Assembly (NCBI GenBank): GCA_002389175.1
Contig: DGNZ01000058.1
Coordinates: 1-25,124, forward strand
Reading direction: 5' to 3'
DNA: 25,124 nucleotides
Source: Rhodospirillaceae bacterium UBA4479
Lineage (GTDB): Bacteria > Pseudomonadota > Alphaproteobacteria > Rhodospirillales > Casp-alpha2
A program made the position numbers and the translations under genes. Of this stretch, positions 15,269 through 21,962 are shown piece by piece. How positions within the stretch are numbered: the stretch's first letter is position 1; every line of letters starts with the position of its first letter. Under the pieces are notes generated by a model that was given only the letters and a program-made list of their open reading frames with translations, did no database searches and was not told the DNA's origin.

Positions 15269-17626
15269 TTAGGGTGACAACGCAGGTGCCGCTGTAGCCG
15301 TCTTGGCAACGTCGCGTTTTCGGCCCATCAACAGCAAGGCTGGCAACAACAAGAAATCCAAGACCAAGGCAAAGATAATGGCCATCAACGTCATCAGGCC
15401 CATGTCGACATTCATCTTAAACGTTGAATAGGTCAGCACAGTGAAACCAAGGCCCAAGATGATTGTGTTGGCGATCAACGCAACGCCCACCGTATCAAAC
15501 GCATAGCGAATGGCGTCTTCGACATCTAAATCTTTTTCTTTTCGTGCACGTTGGTACTTGGTCAAAAAGTGCACGGTATCGTCGACGATGATCCCAAGCG
15601 AGATCGATGCCACCGAGGCGACGGAAAACCCAACCTCGCCCACCAGCACCGCCCACAAGCCGAACGTTGTCAAAATCGGTAATGCGTTGGGAATCAGTGA
15701 CAGCAACCCAAGCGGCAAGCTTTGCAGACTTACGATCATGATCAGCGAAATCGCAATGATGGCGATAGTCGTCCCCAAGATCATGTTCTGGACGTTGCGG
15801 TCCGCGATATAGGTGAACATGACCTGCGCTGACGTAGGCTTGGCGCGTTGGTTTTCCGGAAAGTTTTCTTCGATGTATGTTGCAGCCGCGTTCAAAAATA
15901 CCTTGGTTTCCAGCGTTGTGATATTGCCCAAGGTTGCCGTCACGCGGGTTGCTGACTTGTCGATGTTGATCCGGTCATTCAGATCAAGGCCATACGGTAG
16001 CGATAGTTCGTACAACAACAGATACTGTGCCGACAGTTCGCGATCATCGGGCAACTTGAACCATGTCTGATCATCCCCGTGCATGTTCTTGTTCAAGCGC
16101 TTCATAATATCTGACAGCGAATACACATGTGTCACGTTGGGTTGATCACGTAGCCATACGGTGAAGGCATCTAGCCGTTTTAAAAACTCTGGATCGGCCA
16201 CCGCACCCGCCTCACCAGCGGGAACGGAAAACTCAATGGGATAAATCCCGAAGTGTTTGAGCGCAGTGTCGGATTCGGTGCGGAACTCAACCCGCTCATC
16301 AAAATATTCGACCCATTGATCATTGAACTGAATGGTCGGGATCAGCGCGATCAACGCCGCCGAGCTTACGACAGTCACAACCAACAGCGTCTTGTAGCGA
16401 TGGATAACCCAATCAGCGAACTTCACCATGGCGGAACGTTCGGATATCTCTGTGATTTGTTTCGGAGCGCGTACCGGCAACAAGCTGACCATGGCGGGTA
16501 ATAACGTCAGCGAGAAAACCCAGGCCGCGAAAATACCGACCGCCGTCATATTACCCAAATGCCAGAATGGTGGTGCGTCTGAAAAGTTGAGGGTGAGGAA
16601 TCCGACAATCGTCGTCAACGAGGTGATAGAGACGGCGAGGAAATTGACCCGGATCGCTTCGACAAGCGCATCAACCTTTGCCATGCCACGACGCATCGCA
16701 GCGCGCATTGAAATCAAGATGTGCACAGAATCCGCCACCGCCAACGTCATGATGATGGTCGGTGCCACAAACGAGATCGGGTTCAATAGAATATGCGCCA
16801 TGCCCCCCGCACCCATCGCCACCATCACCGATGTGGTGATAACGAACAGCGTCGCAATGGTGCCTGATACTGTCCGCGCCGCCAGCACACAGGTGATCAA
16901 AACCACCAGATACATAATCGGAATCAATGTTCCCATATCCTGCAAGCCCGCTTCGGCAAAGGCGTTATTGAGCATCGAAACGCCGGTCAGGGACACATCA
17001 ATGCCAGGGTAGTCAGATTCAATCGTATCGCGAAGCAGACGAGCAACAGCGGCGGACTTGCTGACTTCATCGACGGCCTTGTCCGGATATTGAACGACCA
17101 CATTGATTGCCGTCACATCGGCATCATAGGTCAGCAACTGGTGTTTTAAGATCGGTTCAGCCAACGCGATAATTTGTTTATTGCTGAGCGCATCGGCATT
17201 CATGTCGACACCGTTGATGATCAAATCTTCGACCAACAGATCGTCTTCGACGGCTGACGTTGCCTGAAAATTCGTGATGCTGTCGACGCGGATGGCAAAG
17301 GGTATCTGCCACGCTTCTTTGGTCAGTTTTGCAATGGCGTCCAAAGTCGTGGGTGTAAATACGCCCCCATCCGATGGATTGAGCACAAAAAGGAAATTAT
17401 CGTTTTTGGTATAGGTCGCTTGGAAATCTTCGAAGGCATTGAGCTCTGGATTATCACTCGAGAAAAAGACCCGGTAATTGGTCGCGATCCCTAAGTTCGC
17501 GGCGTTCATCGCCACCAAACCTGTGACGGCAAAACATAATAAAATGACCACGTAGCGCCACCGAATGACACCCCGTGCCAAGGTTGCGGCAAATCGATCA
17601 ATGTTGGCTATCGCTGTTTTCACCAT
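15269..17626 (-). CDS. RND-superfamily MMPL-type exporter
   Basis: The 785-residue inner-membrane protein has the RND duplication. TM1 lies at about 24-42, with a periplasmic domain to about 232, a TM cluster at 233-385 containing LAVADSVHI (D299), TM7 at about 411-430, a second periplasmic domain to about 613 and a TM cluster at 614-767 containing LGIIVDDTVHF (D682, D683). The paired acidic TM residues are the expected proton-relay sites. This is the COG1033/MMPL class rather than the AcrB multidrug class: it is shorter, no membrane-fusion protein gene is adjacent, and LolA-like and barrel genes follow. HpnN (hopanoids) and BstA (sterols) are related in concept. The ATG at 17626 follows AAGGA. 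Probable role: export of a lipid or hydrophobic metabolite. Confidence 0.92.
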   Translation of the reverse strand: MVKTAIANIDRFAATLARGVIRWRYVVILLCFAVTGLVAMNAANLGIATNYRVFFSSDNPELNAFEDFQATYTKNDNFLFVLNPSDGGVFTPTTLDAIAKLTKEAWQIPFAIRVDSITNFQATSAVEDDLLVEDLIINGVDMNADALSNKQIIALAEPILKHQLLTYDADVTAINVVVQYPDKAVDEVSKSAAVARLLRDTIESDYPGIDVSLTGVSMLNNAFAEAGLQDMGTLIPIMYLVVLITCVLAARTVSGTIATLFVITTSVMVAMGAGGMAHILLNPISFVAPTIIMTLAVADSVHILISMRAAMRRGMAKVDALVEAIRVNFLAVSITSLTTIVGFLTLNFSDAPPFWHLGNMTAVGIFAAWVFSLTLLPAMVSLLPVRAPKQITEISERSAMVKFADWVIHRYKTLLVVTVVSSAALIALIPTIQFNDQWVEYFDERVEFRTESDTALKHFGIYPIEFSVPAGEAGAVADPEFLKRLDAFTVWLRDQPNVTHVYSLSDIMKRLNKNMHGDDQTWFKLPDDRELSAQYLLLYELSLPYGLDLNDRINIDKSATRVTATLGNITTLETKVFLNAAATYIEENFPENQRAKPTSAQVMFTYIADRNVQNMILGTTIAIIAISLIMIVSLQSLPLGLLSLIPNALPILTTFGLWAVLVGEVGFSVASVASISLGIIVDDTVHFLTKYQRARKEKDLDVEDAIRYAFDTVGVALIANTIILGLGFTVLTYSTFKMNVDMGLMTLMAIIFALVLDFLLLPALLLMGRKRDVAKTATAAPALSP

Positions 17627-17661
17627 GCTCGGTGTTCCTTATACATCATCAAGTTGAACGC

Positions 17662-17685
17662 AACTTACTTACATGTCAGTCAGTT
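17662..17685. promoter_or_regulatory. Candidate TetR operator in the divergent RND / response-regulator gap
   Basis: The centre reads ACTTACTTACA then TGTCAGTCAGT, and the dyad extends one further A-T pair each side, giving 10 of 12 matching positions per half. Such 20-24-bp dyads are typical TetR operators. It overlaps a candidate rightward promoter for the response-regulator gene (CTTACA 17668-17673, 17-base spacer, TATTAT 17691-17696) and lies 36 bp before the RND start codon. No second copy is seen near the other cassette genes. Confidence 0.55.
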
Positions 17686-17814
17686 TCAAATATTATTTCA
17701 CACACTCCACAATTTCACTCACCACAGTGGCGTGACTTCCCCATCCGTCAGGATGAGGTCAGGAAAATCGCCGAAAACAGTTCTGCTTTTGAGATAAGAA
17801 TAAAAGAGAACCGA

Positions 17815-18351
17815 ATGAACGCCGTGGCTTCCTCAGACAGACGTCTCCCAAAATACGATATTTCCGGCCTAACTGTCCTCATTTTGGAACAGCAATCGCT
17901 GATGCGCGATCTGATGAAACAGGTTTTTCGCGAATTCAAAGTAAAGAACGTCCACATTACCGATGATATTGACGCCGCGTTTCAGATTTTCTGCGAGGCC
18001 GATATCGACTTGATTCTGACCGATTGGTCGCACGGTATTGATGGCATGGCCTTTTTAAAAAATGTCCGATTGCATGATGATTCGCCAAACCCCTATGTGC
18101 CCGTGATCGTGGTCACCGCGAACACTGAAATTGATCATGTGTTTGTCGCCCGCGACACCGGCATGTCTGAATATTTGGCAAAACCTGTATCCGCCAATCT
18201 GATTTATTCCCGGATTTGCGCGACGATTGATTCAACCCGGCCGTTCGTGCGTGCGGGTGGTTTCTTTGGCCCCGACCGACGTCGGCGCCGGTCCGCATAT
18301 CAGGGCAACGACCGCCGCACCAACGATTTACAGGTCAAGACTGGCGGCTAA
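17815..18351 (+). CDS. Single-domain response regulator (CheY-like receiver) with a basic C-terminal tail
   Basis: The 178-residue protein is a receiver domain (about 18-140) with phosphoacceptor D70 in ILTDWSHGIDGM, switch T101 in VIVVTAN and K123 in LAKPVS. The acidic pair that binds Mg2+ is altered: ILEQQS gives E25-Q26. There is no output domain; the tail contains GGFFGPDRRRRRSAYQGNDR, a motif familiar to me from alphaproteobacterial stand-alone receivers. It may act in a phosphorelay or in protein-protein signalling. The frame opens as far back as 17575, but that would overlap the RND gene; ATG 17815 after AGAGAA gives the expected N-terminus. It is divergent from the RND exporter gene, with the 24-bp dyad between them. 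Confidence 0.88.
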   Translation: MNAVASSDRRLPKYDISGLTVLILEQQSLMRDLMKQVFREFKVKNVHITDDIDAAFQIFCEADIDLILTDWSHGIDGMAFLKNVRLHDDSPNPYVPVIVVTANTEIDHVFVARDTGMSEYLAKPVSANLIYSRICATIDSTRPFVRAGGFFGPDRRRRRSAYQGNDRRTNDLQVKTGG

Positions 18352-18381
18352 AACAGGCTCTTAGATTTTGTTTTTACGCCG

Positions 18382-18690
18382 TTAAGGCAAGCCCAACGCA
18401 CGCCAGACTGCGACCGTCCCGACACCTGCGATCAATGCGACCGCCAAGTTCCCACTCAACTTCATCGCGATCACCGTAATCACCGCCCCCAGCCATTCCG
18501 CCGGGCCACCTTGCCATAACGCGGGTGCGATCATCGCAGCAAACACGGTTTGCGGGGCCGTTTCCAAAAACTGCCGGAACTTAGGCCCGGGGTCCATACG
18601 GGCCACGATCCAATATCCAGACAGCCGAGTGAACGCGGTAAAGATGGCCATGCCGCTGACCAGTATGATGTAATCCAGTTCCATGATCAT
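18382..18690 (-). CDS. azlD: AzlD-family branched-chain amino-acid exporter small subunit
   Basis: The 102-residue integral membrane protein has three or four hydrophobic segments: DYIILVSGMAIFTAF, TVFAAMIAPALW, LGAVITVIAM and VALIAGVGTVAVW. The FTRLSGYW segment is typical of AzlD. AzlD pairs with the larger AzlC subunit to export branched-chain amino acids and analogues such as azaleucine. The start at 18690 overlaps the AzlC stop in an ATGA arrangement; the frame open to 18744 runs into AzlC and is not family-like. The gene converges on the receiver gene, with only about 30 bases between the stops. Confidence 0.9.
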   Translation of the reverse strand: MIMELDYIILVSGMAIFTAFTRLSGYWIVARMDPGPKFRQFLETAPQTVFAAMIAPALWQGGPAEWLGAVITVIAMKLSGNLAVALIAGVGTVAVWRALGLP

Positions 18691-19358
18691 GCCCTGGCCG
18701 CCGCAAACGCTGCCCCACAGCACGCGGCGACGATGATGCTCCAACTGCCGGGTAACACGGTTGCCAACAGCGGCGATAAGACCGCCGCAATCACAAATGG
18801 TACGATATGGTGACGGGTTGGACGTAATAAGACCAATAAGCCCAGGAACACCGACACGCCTAAGAAATCCAAACCAAATACTTCGGGTGAGACCACCAAA
18901 TCACCCAGATGCACGCCCGATACGGTACTAATCATCCACGATGCACCCAGCACACTACCCAGGCCAAGCAGATACGCGGCACCCGTTTCGGCATGCTTTG
19001 AACGTGCCATCGTCAGCGCCCAGGACTCATCGACCGTCCACAGCAGCGACCAGACCCGCAACACGGGGTTTTGGTTCCGCAGCACGGGGGCAAGTGTAGC
19101 ACTCATCAAAATATGTCGCGCATTGACGGCAAAGACGGCAGCGATGATCGCACCCATGGGAGCCGCCTGTTCGATCATCCCGACGGCGACCAGCTGACTG
19201 GCACCGGCAAAGACGGTGGCGCTCATGAAGCCCATCTCGACCGCGTTCAAGCCCGCTTGTGATGCTGCCAAGCCCAGCGTCACTCCAAACACACCCGCCC
19301 CAATGGCAAACGGAATAGAGGCGCGCATCCCTTCAAAAAATTCAGCCCAAGACCACAT
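18687..19358 (-). CDS. azlC: AzlC-family branched-chain amino-acid exporter large subunit
   Basis: The 223-residue polytopic membrane protein has the AzlC core: FFEGMRASIPFAIGAGVFGV, then SATVFAGASQLVAVGMI, VFAVNARHILMSATLAP and a TVDESWAL segment, with about six to eight TM helices. It forms an amino-acid efflux system with AzlD. The start is placed at ATG 19358, with GGGAG 6 bases upstream; an in-frame GTG at 19373 lies over that ribosome site and is less likely. The AraC-type gene at 19456-20283 is just upstream on the same strand and probably controls it, the common arrangement for azlCD in Proteobacteria. The exported compound is inferred to be branched-chain or a related amino acid. Confidence 0.9.
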   Translation of the reverse strand: MWSWAEFFEGMRASIPFAIGAGVFGVTLGLAASQAGLNAVEMGFMSATVFAGASQLVAVGMIEQAAPMGAIIAAVFAVNARHILMSATLAPVLRNQNPVLRVWSLLWTVDESWALTMARSKHAETGAAYLLGLGSVLGASWMISTVSGVHLGDLVVSPEVFGLDFLGVSVFLGLLVLLRPTRHHIVPFVIAAVLSPLLATVLPGSWSIIVAACCGAAFAAARA

Positions 19359-19455
19359 GTATGTCTCCCACACTTGTTGGTATGCAATGTGTCAGATCGC
19401 GACCCAGGGGTCTTGAATGAAACGGACTGTTTTTTTGAAACAGGTGGAAGAAATG

Positions 19456-20283
19456 TTAGCCAGCGCGAAATTGTGCCGGTGTCAAAGCATTGGCTTGGCG
19501 AAAGGCCCGCGTTAGATGGGCCTGATCGGAAAATCCGCATTCGCTCGCCACATCAATGGGCCGCATCCCGCCACGTAACAAGTTCTCGGCTTGGCGCACC
19601 CGGCGATGCACCTGATATGCATGAGGCGGCATGCCGATTGATTTTTTAAACGCCCGCGTCAGCCGATATCCACCAACCTCCGTCAGGACCGCTAATTCAT
19701 CAAGGCTGATCTGTTCGGCGAAATGATGATCGATGTAGTCGCGGACCCGCGATACGGCATCGGGTTCGTTGTTTTTGTCGGTGGCCCCATCGGTCAGTCC
19801 GGCGCGTTCCGTGACCGTGCTGACGAAATCCAGGATGCGGTCTTCGCGTTGCAGGGCATCTTCGGAACCACTCAAACACGCATGCACACCCATGAATTTT
19901 TTATACAACTCAGGGTCATCAATTACGGGGGACGAGAACTTGTCGGCGACGCGGCGACCCGCGATATCTTCGAGGGTATCGGCGAAACTAAATTCATCGA
20001 TCAGCATGGTGTTCTGCACCCAATTGGCGACACCTGCGCCATGCCCCCAATGCACCATGTCCGGATTGAATGTAATGACGTTGCCGCGCTCGGCGACATA
20101 CGATCCATGCGCGGTATCGATCTGCATTGCACCCGTGGTAACGATCCCAAAGGCCAAGCGTTCGTGGGCGTGCTTTCGAAACGAGAAGTCCTGAAAGCGC
20201 GCGCGCATCAGCTCCGCCCCGCCACATTCGGGAATCCGGCGAAAGTCTGAACCGACTGCTTTTCCATCACCACTAAAACACAT
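19456..20283 (-). CDS. AraC-family transcriptional regulator (linked to azlCD)
   Basis: The 275-residue protein has an N-terminal cupin-type ligand domain (about 15-95, with FRKHAHERLAFGIVTTG, GNVITFNPDMVHWG) and a C-terminal double HTH of the AraC/XylS type (about 177-273, containing ISLDELAVLTEVGGYRLTRA, FKKSIGMPPHAYQ, VASECGFSDQAHLTRAFRQA). Such cupin-AraC regulators are often encoded with AzlCD exporters and respond to an amino acid. The gap to azlC (19359-19455) contains a 6-bp hairpin CTGTTT-ttttg-AAACAG at 19427-19443. The start at 20283 has no good ribosome site but keeps the family N-terminal beta-strand. An internal ATG at 20208 would delete it. Confidence 0.9.
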   Translation of the reverse strand: MCFSGDGKAVGSDFRRIPECGGAELMRARFQDFSFRKHAHERLAFGIVTTGAMQIDTAHGSYVAERGNVITFNPDMVHWGHGAGVANWVQNTMLIDEFSFADTLEDIAGRRVADKFSSPVIDDPELYKKFMGVHACLSGSEDALQREDRILDFVSTVTERAGLTDGATDKNNEPDAVSRVRDYIDHHFAEQISLDELAVLTEVGGYRLTRAFKKSIGMPPHAYQVHRRVRQAENLLRGGMRPIDVASECGFSDQAHLTRAFRQANALTPAQFRAG

Positions 20284-20288
20284 GAGAT

Positions 20289-20309
20289 AAAACTACCGCA
20301 TTCGTGCGG
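20289..20309 (-). terminator. Possible terminator of the RidA-family gene
   Basis: On the minus strand CCGCA-CGAA-TGCGG forms a 5-bp stem with a tetraloop (UUCG on the other strand), followed by TAGTTTT. It lies between the RidA-family stop and the AraC start. The stem is short, so termination is uncertain. Confidence 0.35.
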
Positions 20310-20335
20310 GCACGTCTTGAACGTTCTTGCAGATG

Positions 20336-20728
20336 TTATTTGGCAGGCATTTCGGCGATCGCTTCGATCTCAACCAGGAAATCCGGGTTCACCAACGCGC
20401 TGACACCGACCAGGCTGCTGGTGGGCGGACAGTCCAAATTGATATAGCGGTCGCGCACTTCACGGAAGCCGTTCAGCGTCTCCGGCGTCATCGGGCACAG
20501 GAAGATCGTGATTTTGACCAGGTCTTTAAAACCAACCCTCGCTTCGTCGAGGGCCGCACCGATGTTTTCAAATACCTGTTCCGTTTGTTCTTTGATGCCC
20601 ATACCAACCAGCTCACCATCCGGGGTCATTGGCACATGGCCTGACAGGATCAAAAGTTTTCCCGTCTCAACGATCATGGCCTTGGACATTGATTTATTGC
20701 TGGATGGAGGTGGATTAATGGGGCGCAT
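20336..20728 (-). CDS. RidA-family (YjgF/YER057c/UK114) protein lacking the RidA arginine
   Basis: The 130-residue chorismate-mutase-like fold protein of the Rid superfamily shows ILSGHVPMTPDGELVGMGIK at the N-terminal strands, EQTEQVFENIGAALDEARVG for the central helix, and VEIEAIAEMP at the C-terminal strand. Canonical RidA hydrolyses the reactive 2-aminoacrylate released by PLP dehydratases and needs an arginine in the PxRS segment. Here that segment reads PPTSSLVGV, so the arginine appears replaced by threonine and imine deaminase activity is doubtful. A related Rid subgroup with another role is likely. AGGAG sits 5 bases before the ATG at 20728. The gene lies upstream of the AraC/azlCD block on the same strand. 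Confidence 0.88.
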   Translation of the reverse strand: MRPINPPPSSNKSMSKAMIVETGKLLILSGHVPMTPDGELVGMGIKEQTEQVFENIGAALDEARVGFKDLVKITIFLCPMTPETLNGFREVRDRYINLDCPPTSSLVGVSALVNPDFLVEIEAIAEMPAK

Positions 20729-20890
20729 GATGACTCCTGATACCGTTGGCGTGTGGTCACTTATAATCTGCGATCAGAAGACGCTGCAATGCGTGTTATT
20801 TACAACCCAATTACCGTCGCCCCGGTTGAAGCGGAGCGGAGGGCCGGGGGTCTTCTTTACACTCCAAGAATATCTCTGAGTGATACAAGA

Positions 20891-20930
20891 TCCCGGACAT
20901 CCCCCGGATCAAGTCCGGGGTCTTCCGGGA
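20891..20930. repeat. Palindromic intergenic repeat, second family (GTCGTCCCGGA/CCCCGGACTTGATCCGGGG type)
   Basis: The inner stem CCCCGGA-tcaag-TCCGGGG (20902-20920) lies between TCCCGG (20891-20896) and CCGGGA (20925-20930), so the whole element folds as a nested hairpin. It shares the GGACTTGATCC core, in reverse, with the element at 20961-21040. It lies in the 503-bp gap 20729-21231. Confidence 0.75.
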
Positions 20931-20960
20931 CGACGAATAATATTAACGGAACTCTATTCA

Positions 20961-21040
20961 TTTTTGTCATCCCAGACTTGATCCGGGACCCATAGGCGAG
21001 ATGCAAAAATGGGTCCCGGCTTTCGCCGGGATGACAAAAA
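20961..21040. repeat. Paired palindromic intergenic repeat, second family (GTCATCCCGGA type)
   Basis: The outer arms TTTTTGTCAT (20961-20970) and ATGACAAAAA (21031-21040) are a perfect 10-bp inverted repeat. Between them are GACTTGATCCGGGACCCA and TGGGTCCCGGCTTTCGCCGG, themselves hairpins that can also pair with each other across a roughly 17-base middle. The design parallels the three copies of the GTCATTCCCGCG family but the sequence differs. 20729-20890 holds nothing I can name. Confidence 0.8.
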
Positions 21041-21056
21041 CTATATTTGCGGCGAT

Positions 21057-21245
21057 TTATCGCCAGAACACCCTCAGCCATCTTCGCAGGGCACGGCGGA
21101 ATTGCCGCGACCGCGCACGGCGCGCATAGCACATCGCTTGATCAATATCATCTTGGGCCGGACGGCGCGGGGAAAGGCGCGAAACAAGTTCGCGCCCCGC
21201 AGCATCCATCCAGATGTGCGCCCCATCAATTTTATGATGATGCAT
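21057..21245 (-). CDS. Possible small basic hypothetical protein (62 aa)
   Basis: The short frame encodes 62 residues ending in QAMCYARRARSRQFRRALRR and WLRVFWR, an arginine-rich amphipathic helix preceded by DDIDQA. The pattern resembles small uncharacterised alphaproteobacterial proteins with an alanine/arginine-rich terminal helix. Its 5' end overlaps the end of the YdhR-like gene by 14 bases on the same strand. The ribosome site is weak; a start at ATG 21209 is also possible. It could equally be a chance frame in GC-rich DNA; I recognise no family. Confidence 0.3.
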   Translation of the reverse strand: MHHHKIDGAHIWMDAAGRELVSRLSPRRPAQDDIDQAMCYARRARSRQFRRALRRWLRVFWR

Positions 21246-21867
21246 AAAACGGCGAACCCATATCACGACTGGGTTCTTCGGTAGCTGCAGTATCGAACAA
21301 CCGCGTGGTGTATGCCACATTCATTTTAGCTGTAGTTTCAGGAAAAATATCGACCGCAAAGTTCCGCGCATTCTCAATCGTATCGAACGCATCAAGGCCG
21401 CCGAGCGTTTGCGTGTGGATGCCACTCAACCAGGTTTTCGATAACAATCCCGGTATTTTTTTCAATGCGGCATTTAGATCCTGCCATGGGAAATCAGCAA
21501 ACGGCACCGACACTTGGACTTCTGTGTATACATAAGCGCCGGGTGCTTGGCCCATAGAAACCCCAAAGTGCGGGGACGACATATCCTTTGATGCATCCGC
21601 AACCACATCGCCATCGAATATACGTGTGGTTTGCGGCACACCGAACGAGCGCGCCTCGGTCGGGAAATACGCCGTGGCAAATTTCTGAGCCGTCTCAATA
21701 GACTCAAACTGATACAGCCCGCCAAGCGAGTCATTTCCAACCCCCGCCAACCACGTTTTATTTAGAAATCCAGGCAGCGATTTAATGCGGGCATTAATAT
21801 CCCGCCAAGGTGCATCGGCGATCTGTGCCGCAATTTGGAGTTCTGTATAGAGCATTGCTTTTGTCAT
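21232..21867 (-). CDS. Tandem-duplicated YdhR-like putative monooxygenase (dimeric alpha/beta-barrel fold)
   Basis: The 211-residue protein is built from two copies of one domain: residues 6-101 and 113-208. Paired landmarks are YTELQ/YTEVQ, ADAPW/ADFPW, PGFLNKTWLAG/PGLLSKTWLSG, SLGGL/TLGGL, TTRIFD/TTRLFD and KDMSSPHF/RDMGSPFY; by hand about 38 of 80 core positions are identical. Each repeat matches YdhR-type proteins (PGFLWKVWTE, GGIYLF in E. coli YdhR, from memory), which form ABM-type ferredoxin-like barrels as dimers of about 100-residue chains. Here the dimer would be covalent. Biochemical function of YdhR is unproven; monooxygenase activity is proposed. The start at 21867 follows AAGGAA. 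The gene is divergent from an HxlR regulator with operator copies in the promoter. Confidence 0.85.
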   Translation of the reverse strand: MTKAMLYTELQIAAQIADAPWRDINARIKSLPGFLNKTWLAGVGNDSLGGLYQFESIETAQKFATAYFPTEARSFGVPQTTRIFDGDVVADASKDMSSPHFGVSMGQAPGAYVYTEVQVSVPFADFPWQDLNAALKKIPGLLSKTWLSGIHTQTLGGLDAFDTIENARNFAVDIFPETTAKMNVAYTTRLFDTAATEEPSRDMGSPFYASS

Positions 21868-21877
21868 GATGTATTCC

Positions 21878-21906
21878 TTTATATTGACTTGCGTTTTACA
21901 AGTTAA
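21878..21906 (-). promoter_or_regulatory. Promoter of the YdhR-like gene
   Basis: On the minus strand TTAACT (21901-21906) and TATAAA (21878-21883) are separated by exactly 17 bases and lie 10 bases before the YdhR-like ATG. HxlR operator copy 1 occupies the spacer, so binding would block RNA polymerase. Confidence 0.6.
21887..21903. promoter_or_regulatory. HxlR operator copy 1
   Basis: ACTTGCGTTTTACAAGT is an inverted repeat (ACTTG/CAAGT with 7-base spacer), extending as TTGACTTG/CAAGTTAA with one mismatch. A near copy lies 39 bp away. Palindromes of this type are typical HxlR/QorR-class binding sites. Confidence 0.7.
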
Positions 21907-21925
21907 TTATGAAATACCCCCTATC

Positions 21926-21942
21926 ACTTGCGTTCTGCAAGT
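21926..21942. promoter_or_regulatory. HxlR operator copy 2
   Basis: ACTTGCGTTCTGCAAGT is the same palindrome as 21887-21903 with two changes, here fully symmetric to ACTTGC/GCAAGT. Both copies are followed by TAATT, so they also form a 22-bp direct repeat. It overlaps the probable -35 and spacer of the HxlR promoter, which fits autoregulation. Confidence 0.7.
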
Positions 21943-21956
21943 TAATTTTTTATATT
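21928..21956 (+). promoter_or_regulatory. Promoter of the HxlR gene (probably leaderless transcript)
   Basis: TTGCGT (21928-21933), 17 bases, then TATATT (21951-21956) form a plausible sigma-70 promoter whose transcript would begin at or next to the ATG at 21963. No ribosome site is visible before that ATG, consistent with a leaderless mRNA. Confidence 0.5.
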
Positions 21957-21962
21957 TAATTC

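Noticed and set aside
16428..17012. 194-codon plus-strand frame opposite the RND gene
   Set aside because: Antisense to conserved transmembrane segments of the exporter; low-complexity translation with no recognisable domain.
15269..17626. AcrB-type multidrug efflux pump
   Set aside because: Length of 785 residues, MMPL-style motifs and absence of membrane-fusion and TolC genes argue against it.
17575..17814. Extended start of the response regulator
   Set aside because: It overlaps the RND start region and adds non-family sequence; ATG 17815 gives a normal receiver N-terminus.
19723..20250. 175-codon plus-strand frame opposite the AraC gene
   Set aside because: Antisense to the cupin and HTH domains of a clear AraC regulator.
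20966..21035. Repeat at 20966-21035 as an insertion sequence end
   Set aside because: No transposase or target duplication is visible; the nested hairpins fit a REP-type element better.
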